Source: Streptomyces sp. NBRC 110028 (lineage in GTDB: Bacteria; Actinomycetota; Actinomycetes; Streptomycetales; Streptomycetaceae). From it: a DNA stretch of 64,000 nucleotides. Below the pieces are notes generated by a model. That model had not been told where the DNA came from. It did not search any database and saw only the letters and a list, made by a program, of their open reading frames with translations. The translations under genes were made by a program, and so were the position numbers. The DNA lies in NCBI RefSeq assembly GCF_001417735.1, contig NZ_BBUZ01000025.1, positions 556,754 through 620,753 of the forward strand. Direction: 5' to 3'. Shown in pieces: positions 27,068 to 35,135 of the stretch (positions are counted from its first letter, which is position 1; the number at the start of each line of letters is the position of its first letter).

Positions 27068-28771
27068 ATGGCCCATCCCACCACGCCCACGCCCGGCGCC
27101 GCCGTGACCTGCTCGGACCTGACCTTCCAGTGGCCGGACGGCACCACGCTCTTCGACGGGCTCTCCCTGACCGTCGGCCGGGGCCGCACCGGGCTCGTCG
27201 GCACGAACGGCACCGGCAAGTCCACCTTGCTGCGGCTGCTGGCCGGTCAACTGCGGCCCGCGCGCGGCTCGGTGACCGTCACCGGCGGCCTCGCCCATCT
27301 GCCGCAGAACATCACCCTCGACACGACGCTCCGCGTCGACCGGGCGCTGGGCATCGCCGAGCGGCGGGCCGCGCTGCGCGCCATCGAATCCGGGGACGTC
27401 GGCACGGAACACTTCGAGACGGTCGGCGACGACTGGGACGTCGAGGAACGGGCGCTGGCGACGCTCGGCTCCCTCGGGCTCGACGGCCTCGGCCTGGACC
27501 GCACGGTCGGCGAGATGTCCGGCGGGGAGACCGTGCTGCTGCGGCTGGCCGCGCTGCTGCTGGAGCGCCCCGATGTGCTGCTGCTCGACGAGCCCACCAA
27601 CAACCTCGACCTGTTCGCGCGCCGCAGGCTCTACGAGGCGGTCGACTCCTGGCGCTCTGGTGTGCTGATCGTCGTCAGCCATGACCGGGACCTGCTGGAG
27701 CGGGTCGACCGCATCGCCGAGCTGCGGTCCGGGTCGGTGAGCTGGTACGGGGGCGGCTGGTCCGCGTACCAGGAGGCGCTGGCCGTCCAGCAGGAGGCGG
27801 CCGGGCGGACGCTGCGGGGCGCCGAGGCGGACGTACGCCGCCAGAAGCGCGAACTGGAGGAGGCCCGGGTCAAGGTGGCCCGCCGGGAGCGGCACAGCAA
27901 GAAGATGGACGCCCAGCGGCGGGCCCCGCGCATCGTCGCGGGGGAGCGCAAGCGGTCCGCGCAGGAGTCGGGGGACCGGCTCCGAGGGCTGCACGAGGAC
28001 CGGCTGCGGGAGGCGCGCGAGCGGCGCGAGGAGGCCGCGGCCGCAGTCCGTGAGGACGCCGAGATCCGGGTGGACCTGCCCCACACCGCCGTCCCCGCGG
28101 GCCGCACCGTGCTCAGCCTCAGCGCGCTGCGCCCCCGCTTCGGCCGGTTGCGCGGCGCCGACCTCCGGGTGCACGGCCCCGAACGCATCGCGCTCGTCGG
28201 CCGCAACGGCGCCGGGAAGACGACGCTGTTGCGCACCCTGGCCGGGGAGCTGACCCCGCTGTCCGGCGAGGCCAGGGCCTTCGTACCGCTGCGGTTCCTG
28301 CCGCAGCGCCTGGACGTGCTGGACGACGAGCTGAGCGTCGCGGCGAACGTGGCCCGTCTGGCGCCCGGCGTCAGCGACAACCACATCCGCTCCCAGCTCG
28401 CCCGGTTCCTGTTCAAGGGGGCGCGCGCCGAACAGCCCGCGGGCACCCTCTCCGGCGGTGAGCGTTTCCGGGCCGCCCTCGCGGCCACCCTGCTCGCTGC
28501 CCCGGCCCCGCAGCTGCTGATGCTGGACGAGCCCACCAACAACCTCGACCTGGCGAGCGTGCGCCGGCTGACCGGCGCGCTCGCCTCCTACCGGGGCGCG
28601 CTGCTGATCGCCGGCCACGACCTGCCGTTCCTCGCGTCGGTCGGCATCACCCGCTGGCTGCTCGTCGGCGAGGAGCTGCGGGAGACGTCGGCGGAGGAGG
28701 TGCGCGACCTGCTGGAGGCGCCGGAGCCGGCGGACGCACCGGAGACGTCGGAGACGTCGGAGACAGGCTGA
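27068..28771 (+). CDS. ABC-F family ATP-binding protein
   Basis: This 567-residue soluble protein has two ATPase modules and no membrane segments. The first has Walker A GTNGTGKST (about residue 45), signature MSGGE and Walker B LLLDEPTNN. The second has GRNGAGKTT (about 378), LSGGE and LMLDEPTNN. A charged helical linker of about 90 residues (RRQKRELEEARVKVARRERH region) joins them. ABC-F proteins bind the ribosomal E site; some free it of antibiotics and others act in general translation. The linker length and the structured upstream leader would fit an antibiotic-resistance type, but no drug can be named. It follows the lectin terminator, so it is a separate unit. Confidence 0.85.
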   Translation: MAHPTTPTPGAAVTCSDLTFQWPDGTTLFDGLSLTVGRGRTGLVGTNGTGKSTLLRLLAGQLRPARGSVTVTGGLAHLPQNITLDTTLRVDRALGIAERRAALRAIESGDVGTEHFETVGDDWDVEERALATLGSLGLDGLGLDRTVGEMSGGETVLLRLAALLLERPDVLLLDEPTNNLDLFARRRLYEAVDSWRSGVLIVVSHDRDLLERVDRIAELRSGSVSWYGGGWSAYQEALAVQQEAAGRTLRGAEADVRRQKRELEEARVKVARRERHSKKMDAQRRAPRIVAGERKRSAQESGDRLRGLHEDRLREARERREEAAAAVREDAEIRVDLPHTAVPAGRTVLSLSALRPRFGRLRGADLRVHGPERIALVGRNGAGKTTLLRTLAGELTPLSGEARAFVPLRFLPQRLDVLDDELSVAANVARLAPGVSDNHIRSQLARFLFKGARAEQPAGTLSGGERFRAALAATLLAAPAPQLLMLDEPTNNLDLASVRRLTGALASYRGALLIAGHDLPFLASVGITRWLLVGEELRETSAEEVRDLLEAPEPADAPETSETSETG

Positions 28772-28787
28772 GGGGAGGGAGGGCGTC

Positions 28788-29127
28788 TCAGATCACCGGC
28801 GGGCGGCCCAGCCTGGTCATCCGCCACACCGTGCGCCACCGCATGGGCCGCCGGGTGCCGCACGGGGTGCGGACGCCCTCCAGGAAGCCGCCCGCCCAGG
28901 CCCGCAGCCCGTCGAGGGCGCGGGTGCGGGCGAGGGTGAGGAGGGTCCAGGTGCCGAGGTAGACGGGGACCAGGGGCAGCGGGAGGTGGCGGCGGGCGAG
29001 CCAGACCCGGTTGCGGGCGGTCATCCGGTGGTAGACCGCGTGCCGGGCGGGGGAGGTGCGGGGGTGCTGGAGGAGCAGTTCGGGGACGTAGAGCACCTTC
29101 CATCCCGCGTCGAGCGCCCGCCAGGCG
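28788..29127 (-). pseudogene. C-terminal remnant of a family 2 glycosyltransferase
   Basis: About 113 codons, read leftwards, match the end of membrane-linked GT2 enzymes: AWRALDAGWKVLYVPELLLQ, HPRTSPARHAVYHRMTARNR and a hydrophobic segment LPLVPVYLGTWTLLTLA. The catalytic GT-A part (DxD, ED) is absent. Homology begins right at the stop codon of the neighbouring gene (29128-29130), so a deletion or rearrangement joined the two. It has no start codon or RBS of its own and is very likely not functional. Confidence 0.7.
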
Positions 29128-29787
29128 TCATTCGTCGAGCGCGGAGAGCGCATTCTTCGCGGCGCTGATCGCGCCGTCGCGTATCTCCTTGGACGAGGGG
29201 GCCTTGTGGCTCTCGAAGTCGCCGCCGTTGTAGGTGGCCACGATGGTCGCGTTGTCCTTGCGGACCGTCACCACCGCCTCGCGCACCTGCTGGTCGTCGT
29301 CGCTGGTGAGCTTGTCCTCGACGGTCGCCTTGTCGCCGAGGCCGGACACCGGGTCGCCGGAGCCCGCGGGCGCCCGCCCGGTGACGTCGAAGCTGATGTC
29401 CAGCCAGCGGTAGTCGAAGCCGTCCAGGGCGTGCCAGGAGCAGCCCGAACGGCGGGTGAGGTCGCTGGTCTTCATCTCGGTGCCGCCGGTCTTGGCGCCC
29501 GGCACCAGCTCCTTGACCGTGGCGGCCGGAAGCGCGGTACACGCCTCGGCCGGCGGCCTGGCGTAGCGCGGTGGCGCGCTGGTGTCACCGCTCCCGCCCC
29601 CGTCCGGGGTGAGCCCCGCCCCGCCCCCGGTCGGGGCGGCGGCGGACGGAGTCGGGGAGGCGTCGGCCGCCTGGGAGCGGGTGTCGTCCGTGTCGCCGGA
29701 GCCGGAGGTGGTCATGGCCACGCCTGCGACGGCGAGGACGGCGACGGGCAGCAGCCGGGCGACCAGAGTGAGCGGGAGAGAACGCAC
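29128..29787 (-). CDS. Secreted hypothetical protein (DUF3558-like)
   Basis: The product is 219 residues. GTG 29787 is preceded by GAAGAAG at 6 nt. An N-terminal hydrophobic stretch (LVARLLPVAVLAVAGVAM) is a signal peptide or anchor without a lipobox Cys, followed by a disordered Ser/Thr/Pro/Gly region (about 28-75). The folded part has ACTALPAATVKELVPGAK, RRSGCSWHALD and VSGLGDKATV. This layout (Cys early, SGCSW, GLGDxA) is shared with DUF3558-type actinobacterial exported proteins of unknown function. Two Cys could form a disulfide. It ends directly against the glycosyltransferase remnant and runs away from the SDR gene. It is probably exported; its role is unknown. Confidence 0.65.
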   Translation of the reverse strand: MRSLPLTLVARLLPVAVLAVAGVAMTTSGSGDTDDTRSQAADASPTPSAAAPTGGGAGLTPDGGGSGDTSAPPRYARPPAEACTALPAATVKELVPGAKTGGTEMKTSDLTRRSGCSWHALDGFDYRWLDISFDVTGRAPAGSGDPVSGLGDKATVEDKLTSDDDQQVREAVVTVRKDNATIVATYNGGDFESHKAPSSKEIRDGAISAAKNALSALDE

Positions 29788-29916
29788 GGCGGTCTTCTTC
29801 GATCGTGGGGCGGTCGGATCTGCGGGCGGGGCTGATCTCTTGGGGTGAATTTCCGCTCAGTCACATTATTCGATCGAGCCGGAGGTTATCTACGATCGGT
29901 GACGACCCACCGCCCG

Positions 29917-30693
29917 TCAGCCGCGACCGATGTACGGCATCGCCGTCGCCAGCACCGTCGCGAACTGCACGTTCGCCTCCAGGGGCAGCGAGGCCATGTG
30001 CCGCACCGTACGTGCCACGTCCGCCACGTCCATCACCGGCTCGGCCACCACCTCACCGTTCGCCTGGAGGATGCCGGCCCGCATCTGCCCGGTCATCTCC
30101 GTCTCCGCGTTGCCGATGTCGATCTGGCCGCAGGCGATCGAGTACGCCCGCCCGTCCAGCGACAGCGACTTCGTCAGCCCGGTCAGCGCGTGCTTGGTCG
30201 CGGTGTACGCGACGCTGTGCGGCCGGGGAGCGTGGGCGGAAATCGAGCCATTATTGATGATCCGTCCGCCTTGCGGATCCTGATCACGCATCAGCCGGAA
30301 GGCGCCCTGCGCGCACAGGAAGGCACCGGTCAGATTGATGTCCACGACCGCCTGCCAGTCCTCGTGGCGGAGATCTTCCACCGGCACCCCGCGCGGGCCG
30401 AAACTGCCCGCGTTGTTGAACAGCAGATCGAGCCGGCCGAAGCGGTCCCGTACGGCCCCGAACAGCGCGTCCACCTGCTCCGGCCTGGTCACATCCGCCC
30501 GCACGGCGAGGACCGAGGGGCCGTCGCCCGCCCGCCGCGCCGTCTCCGCCAGGGCCTCCTCGCGGCGCCCCGCGAGCACCACCGACCAGCCCGACTCGCT
30601 CAGTTCGATCGCCACCGCCCGGCCGATCCCGGAGCCCGCGCCCGTCACCACGGCGACCTTCGACACCACCGGCACACCCTCGCGTCCGTTCAT
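29917..30693 (-). CDS. SDR family oxidoreductase
   Basis: This 258-residue classical short-chain dehydrogenase/reductase has the nucleotide-binding motif VTGAGSGIG near the N-terminus, [10 protein letters not shown] in the fourth strand, catalytic Ser in NNGSISAH and the YTATK (YxxxK) pair. The adenosine-binding loop after beta2 (AGRREEAL) with Arg favours NADP(H). ATG 30693 gives the usual length; an upstream in-frame start at 30720 would add nine residues. The substrate cannot be told. It is divergent from the PhoD gene, with about 170 bp of shared upstream sequence. Confidence 0.85.
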   Translation of the reverse strand: MNGREGVPVVSKVAVVTGAGSGIGRAVAIELSESGWSVVLAGRREEALAETARRAGDGPSVLAVRADVTRPEQVDALFGAVRDRFGRLDLLFNNAGSFGPRGVPVEDLRHEDWQAVVDINLTGAFLCAQGAFRLMRDQDPQGGRIINNGSISAHAPRPHSVAYTATKHALTGLTKSLSLDGRAYSIACGQIDIGNAETEMTGQMRAGILQANGEVVAEPVMDVADVARTVRHMASLPLEANVQFATVLATAMPYIGRG

Positions 30694-30866
30694 GGGGCCG
30701 CAGCGTACGCCACGCCACATGCCTGCGTAGCGCGGGTATATGGCGGCAAACGTCCTATCCGGAAACGGACCTCACCAAGCCGACATGTGTGCGTCGTGTA
30801 TAGGCAAGCGTGCGGCCTCCCCCCGACACTCCAATTCCTCTGACGCCACGAGCCAGGGGAGAGCAC

Positions 30867-32489
30867 ATGGCACACGCCGCACATCAGCAGGCGATGCGAG
30901 CCGCGGCAGCACATCTGGGCCGCCGCCGCTTCCTCACCGTCACCGGAGCAGCCGCCGCACTGGCCTTCTCCACCAACCTGCCCAGCGCCCAGGCCGCGCA
31001 GGTACGCAACGACGCGCTCACCGAAAACCCCTTCACGCTCGGCGTGGCATCGGGCGATCCACTGCCCGACGCCGTCGTGCTGTGGACCAGACTCGCGCCC
31101 CGCGCCTACGAGCCGGGCAACGGCCTGCCCGAGGAGGGCGCCGTCCGGGTCGAGTGGGAGGTCGCCCGCGACGAGCACTTCGGGCGCGTCGCCCGGCGCG
31201 GAACCGCCACCGCCCACGCCGAGTTCAACTACACCGTGCACGTGGACGCGAAGGGGCTCGACCCCGACCGCGTCTACTGGTACCGCTTCCGGGCGGGCAA
31301 GTGGATCAGCCCCGTCGGCCGCACCCGCACCACCCCGTCCCACGGCGCCAAGGTCCGTGACGTCCGGTTCGGCCTGGTGTCCTGCCAGGCGTACCACGAC
31401 GGCTACTTCACGGCCTTCAAGCACCTCGCGGGCGAGGACCTGGACGCCGTCTTCCACGTCGGCGACTACCAGTACGAGTACGCCGTCAGCGCGGTCGGCG
31501 GCGCCCGCAACTACACCGACCGCACCCTCCCCGCGCACTTCAACACCGAGACGATGACGCTCCAGGACTACCGGCTGCGGTACGCGCTCTACAAGTGCGA
31601 CCCGGACCTCCAGGCCGCCCACGCCGCCTTCCCCTGGTTCGTCACCTGGGACGACCACGAGACCGAGAACAACTACGCGGGCGACATCGACGACAACGGC
31701 GACCCGCCCGAGGAGTTCCTGATCCGCCGGGCCGCCGCGTACCGGGCGTACTGGGAGAACATGCCGCTGCGCATGCCGCAGCGGCCCGACGGGCCCGACA
31801 TGCGGCTCTACCGGCGCTTCCACTACGGCCGGCTCGCCCAGTTCGACATCCTCGACACCCGCCAGTACCGCTCCGACCAGGCGTACGGCGACGGCTGGCA
31901 GTACCCCGGACCCGAGTCCGAGGACCCCTCCCGCACTCTCACCGGCGCCACCCAGGAGCGCTGGCTGCTGGACGGCTTCCGGCGCTCCACCGCCACCTGG
32001 AACGTCCTCCCGCAGCAGGTCACCTTCTCGCAGCGGAAGAACACCACGGCCGACCGCTCCAAGCTCTCCATGGACGCCTGGGACGGCTACCCCGCCTCGC
32101 GGGACCGCGTCCTGGCCGGGGTCGAACAGGCGGGCATCGAGAACTTCGTCGTCCTGACCGGCGACGTCCACGTCCATTACGCCTTCGACATCAAGAAGGA
32201 CTTCAACGACCCGTCGTCCAAGACCCTGGGCGTCGAGTTCGTCGGCACGTCGATCACCAGCGGGAAGGACGGCGCCGACAAACCGGCCAACTGGTCCACG
32301 ATGACGACCGCCAACCCGCACATGAAGTTCTACAACGGCCGACGCGGCTATGTGACGGTCACGCTGGACGGCCATCAGGCACGGGCCGACTACAAGACGG
32401 TCTCCGCGGTCACCACCCCGGGCGCGCCGCTCACCACGGCGGCGTCGTTCGTCAGCGAAGCCGGTAACCCCGGACTCCAGCAGGTCTGA
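30867..32489 (+). CDS. phoD: Tat-exported alkaline phosphatase D family protein
   Basis: The product is 540 residues, from ATG 30867 behind ccaggggagag. It starts with a twin-arginine signal (LGRRRFLTVTGAAAALAF, then AQAAQ as a likely cleavage site). The mature part has the PhoD fibronectin-like N-domain (FTLGVASGDPLPDAVVLWTR) and the metallophosphatase core: VSCQAY (Cys about 172), HVGDYQYEY, TWDDHETENN and LTGDVHVHY. These are the Fe/Ca ligands of Bacillus-type PhoD phosphodiesterase/phosphatase. It would hydrolyse phosphate esters outside the membrane. A typical PHO box was not found upstream. A hairpin follows the stop. Confidence 0.9.
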   Translation: MAHAAHQQAMRAAAAHLGRRRFLTVTGAAAALAFSTNLPSAQAAQVRNDALTENPFTLGVASGDPLPDAVVLWTRLAPRAYEPGNGLPEEGAVRVEWEVARDEHFGRVARRGTATAHAEFNYTVHVDAKGLDPDRVYWYRFRAGKWISPVGRTRTTPSHGAKVRDVRFGLVSCQAYHDGYFTAFKHLAGEDLDAVFHVGDYQYEYAVSAVGGARNYTDRTLPAHFNTETMTLQDYRLRYALYKCDPDLQAAHAAFPWFVTWDDHETENNYAGDIDDNGDPPEEFLIRRAAAYRAYWENMPLRMPQRPDGPDMRLYRRFHYGRLAQFDILDTRQYRSDQAYGDGWQYPGPESEDPSRTLTGATQERWLLDGFRRSTATWNVLPQQVTFSQRKNTTADRSKLSMDAWDGYPASRDRVLAGVEQAGIENFVVLTGDVHVHYAFDIKKDFNDPSSKTLGVEFVGTSITSGKDGADKPANWSTMTTANPHMKFYNGRRGYVTVTLDGHQARADYKTVSAVTTPGAPLTTAASFVSEAGNPGLQQV

Positions 32490-32878
32490 CCGATGAGGGC
32501 CCGCGGCGCCACGTCCGACGCCGCGGGCCCAGGCCGGTCACCGGGGGCCGCGACCGCGGCGGCGCGCGCTTCGGCCCGGGCCATGCCGTGCAGTTCGCTC
32601 CCGGTGGCGCACCGCCGCCCGGTCCGGCAGCCGGCGCATCCGGTGGCGGCGTGATCGAGGAACCGGCTCCAGGCCGTCGGCTCCTGCGCGGCGGCGCTCC
32701 CGCCGCAGGCGGGTGCGCAGGCCCACACCTCGTACGTCGTCCGGGTCGGCCCCCGGTCGACGGTGACCGTTCCGGCCGACCGGTCGGCGGCGAGGCGCGC
32801 GCCGCAGAGCACACAGTCCCAGCCCTGGAGTTGCTCGCGGGTGAGGGCGTCCGGATCGATCCGCCGGCTTCCCGTCAT
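32390..32878 (-). CDS. Cys-rich hypothetical protein, coupled to the upstream gene
   Basis: The 162-residue frame begins at ATG 32878, whose A is the last base of the preceding gene's stop (TGATG), a sign of translational coupling. The N-terminal half looks conserved: CVLCG, VWACAPAC and CAGCRTGRRC give several Cys pairs that could bind zinc. The last third is low complexity, runs through the phoD terminator hairpin and overlaps phoD by 100 nt, so the real product may effectively be the N-terminal 120 residues. No family is recognised. Given the XRE gene just upstream of its partner, it is likely an accessory product of a Streptomyces-type XRE locus. Confidence 0.5.
   Translation of the reverse strand: MTGSRRIDPDALTREQLQGWDCVLCGARLAADRSAGTVTVDRGPTRTTYEVWACAPACGGSAAAQEPTAWSRFLDHAATGCAGCRTGRRCATGSELHGMARAEARAAAVAAPGDRPGPAASDVAPRALIGQTCWSPGLPASLTNDAAVVSGAPGVVTAETVL
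32497..32530. terminator. Hairpin terminator between phoD and the convergent small gene
   Basis: Perfect 12-bp arms (32497-32508 and 32519-32530) flank a 10-nt loop, starting 7 nt after the phoD stop. The minus-strand reading frame passes through it, which makes the C-terminus of that gene doubtful. Confidence 0.7.
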
Positions 32879-33423
32879 CAGGACCGCTCCTGCCGGTGGT
32901 GGGGGGCATGTCGGGGACAGGCGTAGACCGTCGGACTGGCGACGCTGCCGCTGTGCTCCACGGTGAGCGGGATCGGCTCATCGGTGGGCAGTTGGCAGCG
33001 GTAGCACAGCTGGCGGCCTTCCGGTACGGGCCGGAGTTCGGTGCGAACGGCCTCGGCCAGTGCGTCCCAGAGCGCCCGGGTGTCGGTGAGGAAGCGGTCG
33101 CGGCCCAGGGGGACACGCCAGTGGGTGCCCGGCCCTGTGGTCCAGTGGACCGGGGGTACGCCGAGGTAGTGGTCCTCGTCGGCGATCTTGGTGAGGACGT
33201 GGACCTGGCGCAGGTGCCAGCTCTTGGCGCCGCCCACCGCGATGAGCCAGTACAGGGTGGTGTAGCTGTCCTGGATGACGGCGCCGGTCGCGTCGCCGAG
33301 CAGTTTGAGGGCGTGGTCCCCGACGGTCGCGGCCACGCGGACGGCGTCCCACCAGTGGCCAACCGGTAACGCCTCCACATCTGCGGAGGACGGCGGCTTC
33401 CATGGCAGGGCTTCGGACATCAT
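32878..33423 (-). CDS. Hypothetical protein of an XRE-linked locus
   Basis: The product is 181 residues from ATG 33423, chosen because GGAG lies 6 nt upstream; longer in-frame starts at 33435 and 33564 lack such a site. It opens MMSEALPWKPPSSADVEALP, then a core with VGHWWDAVRVA, GAVIQD, YWLIAVGGAKSW and WTTGPGTHWRVPLG. Near the C-terminus LCYRCQLP and YACPRH give a possible zinc-binding Cys4-type pair. No known family can be named with confidence. Its stop overlaps the next start (TGATG). A 25-bp palindrome sits 59 bp upstream of the start, between this gene and the XRE regulator, and may be its operator. Confidence 0.6.
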   Translation of the reverse strand: MMSEALPWKPPSSADVEALPVGHWWDAVRVAATVGDHALKLLGDATGAVIQDSYTTLYWLIAVGGAKSWHLRQVHVLTKIADEDHYLGVPPVHWTTGPGTHWRVPLGRDRFLTDTRALWDALAEAVRTELRPVPEGRQLCYRCQLPTDEPIPLTVEHSGSVASPTVYACPRHAPHHRQERS

Positions 33424-33481
33424 GGTCGGCTCCATTACGGACGGTGCTGTGACCGTCACATCGTGCCGACCGGGCAAGGCC

Positions 33482-33506
33482 CTGGCGTTCACAGGTTGTG
33501 AACGCC
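33482..33506. promoter_or_regulatory. 11+3+11 bp perfect palindrome, candidate XRE operator
   Basis: TGGCGTTCACA at 33482-33492 and its exact complement at 33496-33506 flank ggt. It lies after the XRE stop codon (33536) and 59-83 bp upstream of the next gene's start, where a promoter would be. No U tract follows, so an operator is preferred over a terminator. Confidence 0.6.
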
Positions 33507-33535
33507 AACGCTCTTGACGGAGTGTGATCGAATCG

Positions 33536-34747
33536 CTACACGCCGCACCACAGGGAGAAGTCACGCAACGGATCCGGAACTCGCACCCGCGCCCGGCGCA
33601 GCGCCGCCGCTGTCTCGTGCACTTGCGGGTGATGCCGGGTCATCTGCGGTGCCACCTCGCGCGCCTTGACCAGCGAGGCGAACGCCTCATCGTGCCGAGC
33701 AGTCCACACCTGTGCCCGCGCCAGATCGATGTAGAAATGCCCGGCACGACCCGGCGGGTAGTCCTCGGGGATGTGCACTCCGGCCCCATGCTTCAACGCC
33801 AAGCCGTGCTTGTCCCGGTCCGCAGCCGCAGCGACGGCGTGCAGTTTCACGTTCGTCGGACCGAACGTCAGCTCGTAGGATCGCGTTTCGCCGGTCTCAC
33901 GGGACAGCCCGCGTGCCTCTTCCAGCCACGCGTCCGAGGCGTCCTTGTCGCCTTGGCGGGACGACAAGATAGACCCTTTGAGGTGCAGCGCCCCGCGCAC
34001 CGCCCGGGTCTCCGGGGTGCCGTCGTCGCCGAGGTCTTGAAGCGCCTGGTTCACCAGCCGCAGCCCGACGTCCAGTCCTGGCCTGCCTCCCTCGCATGAG
34101 GTCTGCGCGCGCATCCACCGCTCGACCGCGACCTGCCGCGGGTCACCGGACTCGGCCGCGGCCTGGGCCATGCGGGTCAGGGCAAGCCGGGCGAGGTGCA
34201 TCTCGCCGACCCGGTACGCCACGCGCCACACTCCGCGTGCGGCCTCGGCCTGGAGCCCGTGCAGTTCCTCGCGGGATCGGCCGGGGCGATCGTGAAGGTG
34301 GATGGCATGGACGATTTCGGCAATGAGCGGTGGCAGGAGTTCGGCGAGTCCGCCGAGGTTGGCAGCGGCGCGCATCTCGACTGTGCGTGCCACAGTGGCG
34401 CGCAGCTTCTCCAGCGGCCGAGGCGGGGGCGCGGCCGGGTCCGGGGCGAGGTCCCAGTTATCAAGGGCTCCGCCGAGGGGTTCGATCATGCGGTCGATGC
34501 GGTCCTGCTGCAATTGTTCGCGGTACGGCTGGCCGCGCAGGTTGGAGACGCCTACATCGAGGGCGCGGGCGACGGCCGCCACGATCTCCTCGCTCGCGTT
34601 CCGGTCTCCCTTTTCCACCATGGAGAGCATGGAGGCAGAGACGTGAGCGCGTTGACCAAGCTGTCGTAGTGAGTAACCGCGAACGACGCGCAGTTCGGCG
34701 ATACGCCGTCCAATTCCGCCGGTGTGTTCGTCGGTGCCGTACGGCAT
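33536..34747 (-). CDS. XRE family transcriptional regulator with TPR-like C-terminus
   Basis: This 403-residue protein has an N-terminal Cro/CI-type helix-turn-helix (residues about 10-65: RRIAELRVVRGYSLRQLGQR, then VSASMLSMVEKGDRNAS). The remaining about 330 residues are helical with repeated A/L-rich pairs (LARLALTRMAQAAAESGD, AVRGALHLKGSIL, YIDLARAQVWTARHDEAFA), typical of TPR arrays seen in Streptomyces XRE regulators that sense a peptide or small ligand. ATG 34747 is preferred because GGAG lies 6 nt upstream; ATG 34759 would add four residues. It precedes two small genes on the same strand, with a palindrome in between, which suggests that it regulates them. Confidence 0.8.
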   Translation of the reverse strand: MPYGTDEHTGGIGRRIAELRVVRGYSLRQLGQRAHVSASMLSMVEKGDRNASEEIVAAVARALDVGVSNLRGQPYREQLQQDRIDRMIEPLGGALDNWDLAPDPAAPPPRPLEKLRATVARTVEMRAAANLGGLAELLPPLIAEIVHAIHLHDRPGRSREELHGLQAEAARGVWRVAYRVGEMHLARLALTRMAQAAAESGDPRQVAVERWMRAQTSCEGGRPGLDVGLRLVNQALQDLGDDGTPETRAVRGALHLKGSILSSRQGDKDASDAWLEEARGLSRETGETRSYELTFGPTNVKLHAVAAAADRDKHGLALKHGAGVHIPEDYPPGRAGHFYIDLARAQVWTARHDEAFASLVKAREVAPQMTRHHPQVHETAAALRRARVRVPDPLRDFSLWCGV

Positions 34748-34759
34748 GCTGAACTCCAT

Positions 34760-35135
34760 TCTGGCGACACTCAGAACGGTACCCGTGCTCGGCTCCGCAA
34801 GTACGGTCGTTCGGCCCCATTCCGGTGGAGGCCATCGCGTTGCCTTGACAACACGTTCAGCCGCCGGGACCGGCCAGCCGACTCTCCACCCGTGAGCGGG
34901 CGGCCTCGGCCCGGGGGTCGGTCAGGTGTCATGGGAAGACGCCAGTGCGCACAACCGGATGAGGGGGAGGCGGCTGCTCCGAGTCGAAACGTCTTCTGGG
35001 GACCCCGGCGGGGGTGTCGCCGTGCGTGGGTGATGCCGGGCATGAAGAAAGGGGCAGTGGCTGTAAACAGCGAGTGCCCCTTTAAGTCTGCGTACAGATT
35101 AGCATGGGTCCGCTCCCTCCGCTACCGTACCTTTC
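34760..35135. other. Intergenic region with a 9-bp hairpin (35048-35083)
   Basis: This stretch between the divergent XRE and HEPN-like genes holds no convincing gene. AAAGGGGCA (35048-35056) pairs with TGCCCCTTT (35075-35083) around an inner ctg-taaa-cag stem, followed by tttaag. It resembles an intrinsic terminator or attenuator about 50 nt before the next gene. Base composition is less G+C-rich than the surroundings. Confidence 0.5.

Noticed and set aside
33424..33564. Longer start of the XRE-linked hypothetical gene (at 33564)
   Set aside because: It would overlap the XRE end and read across the palindrome; GGAG before 33423 gives a better start.
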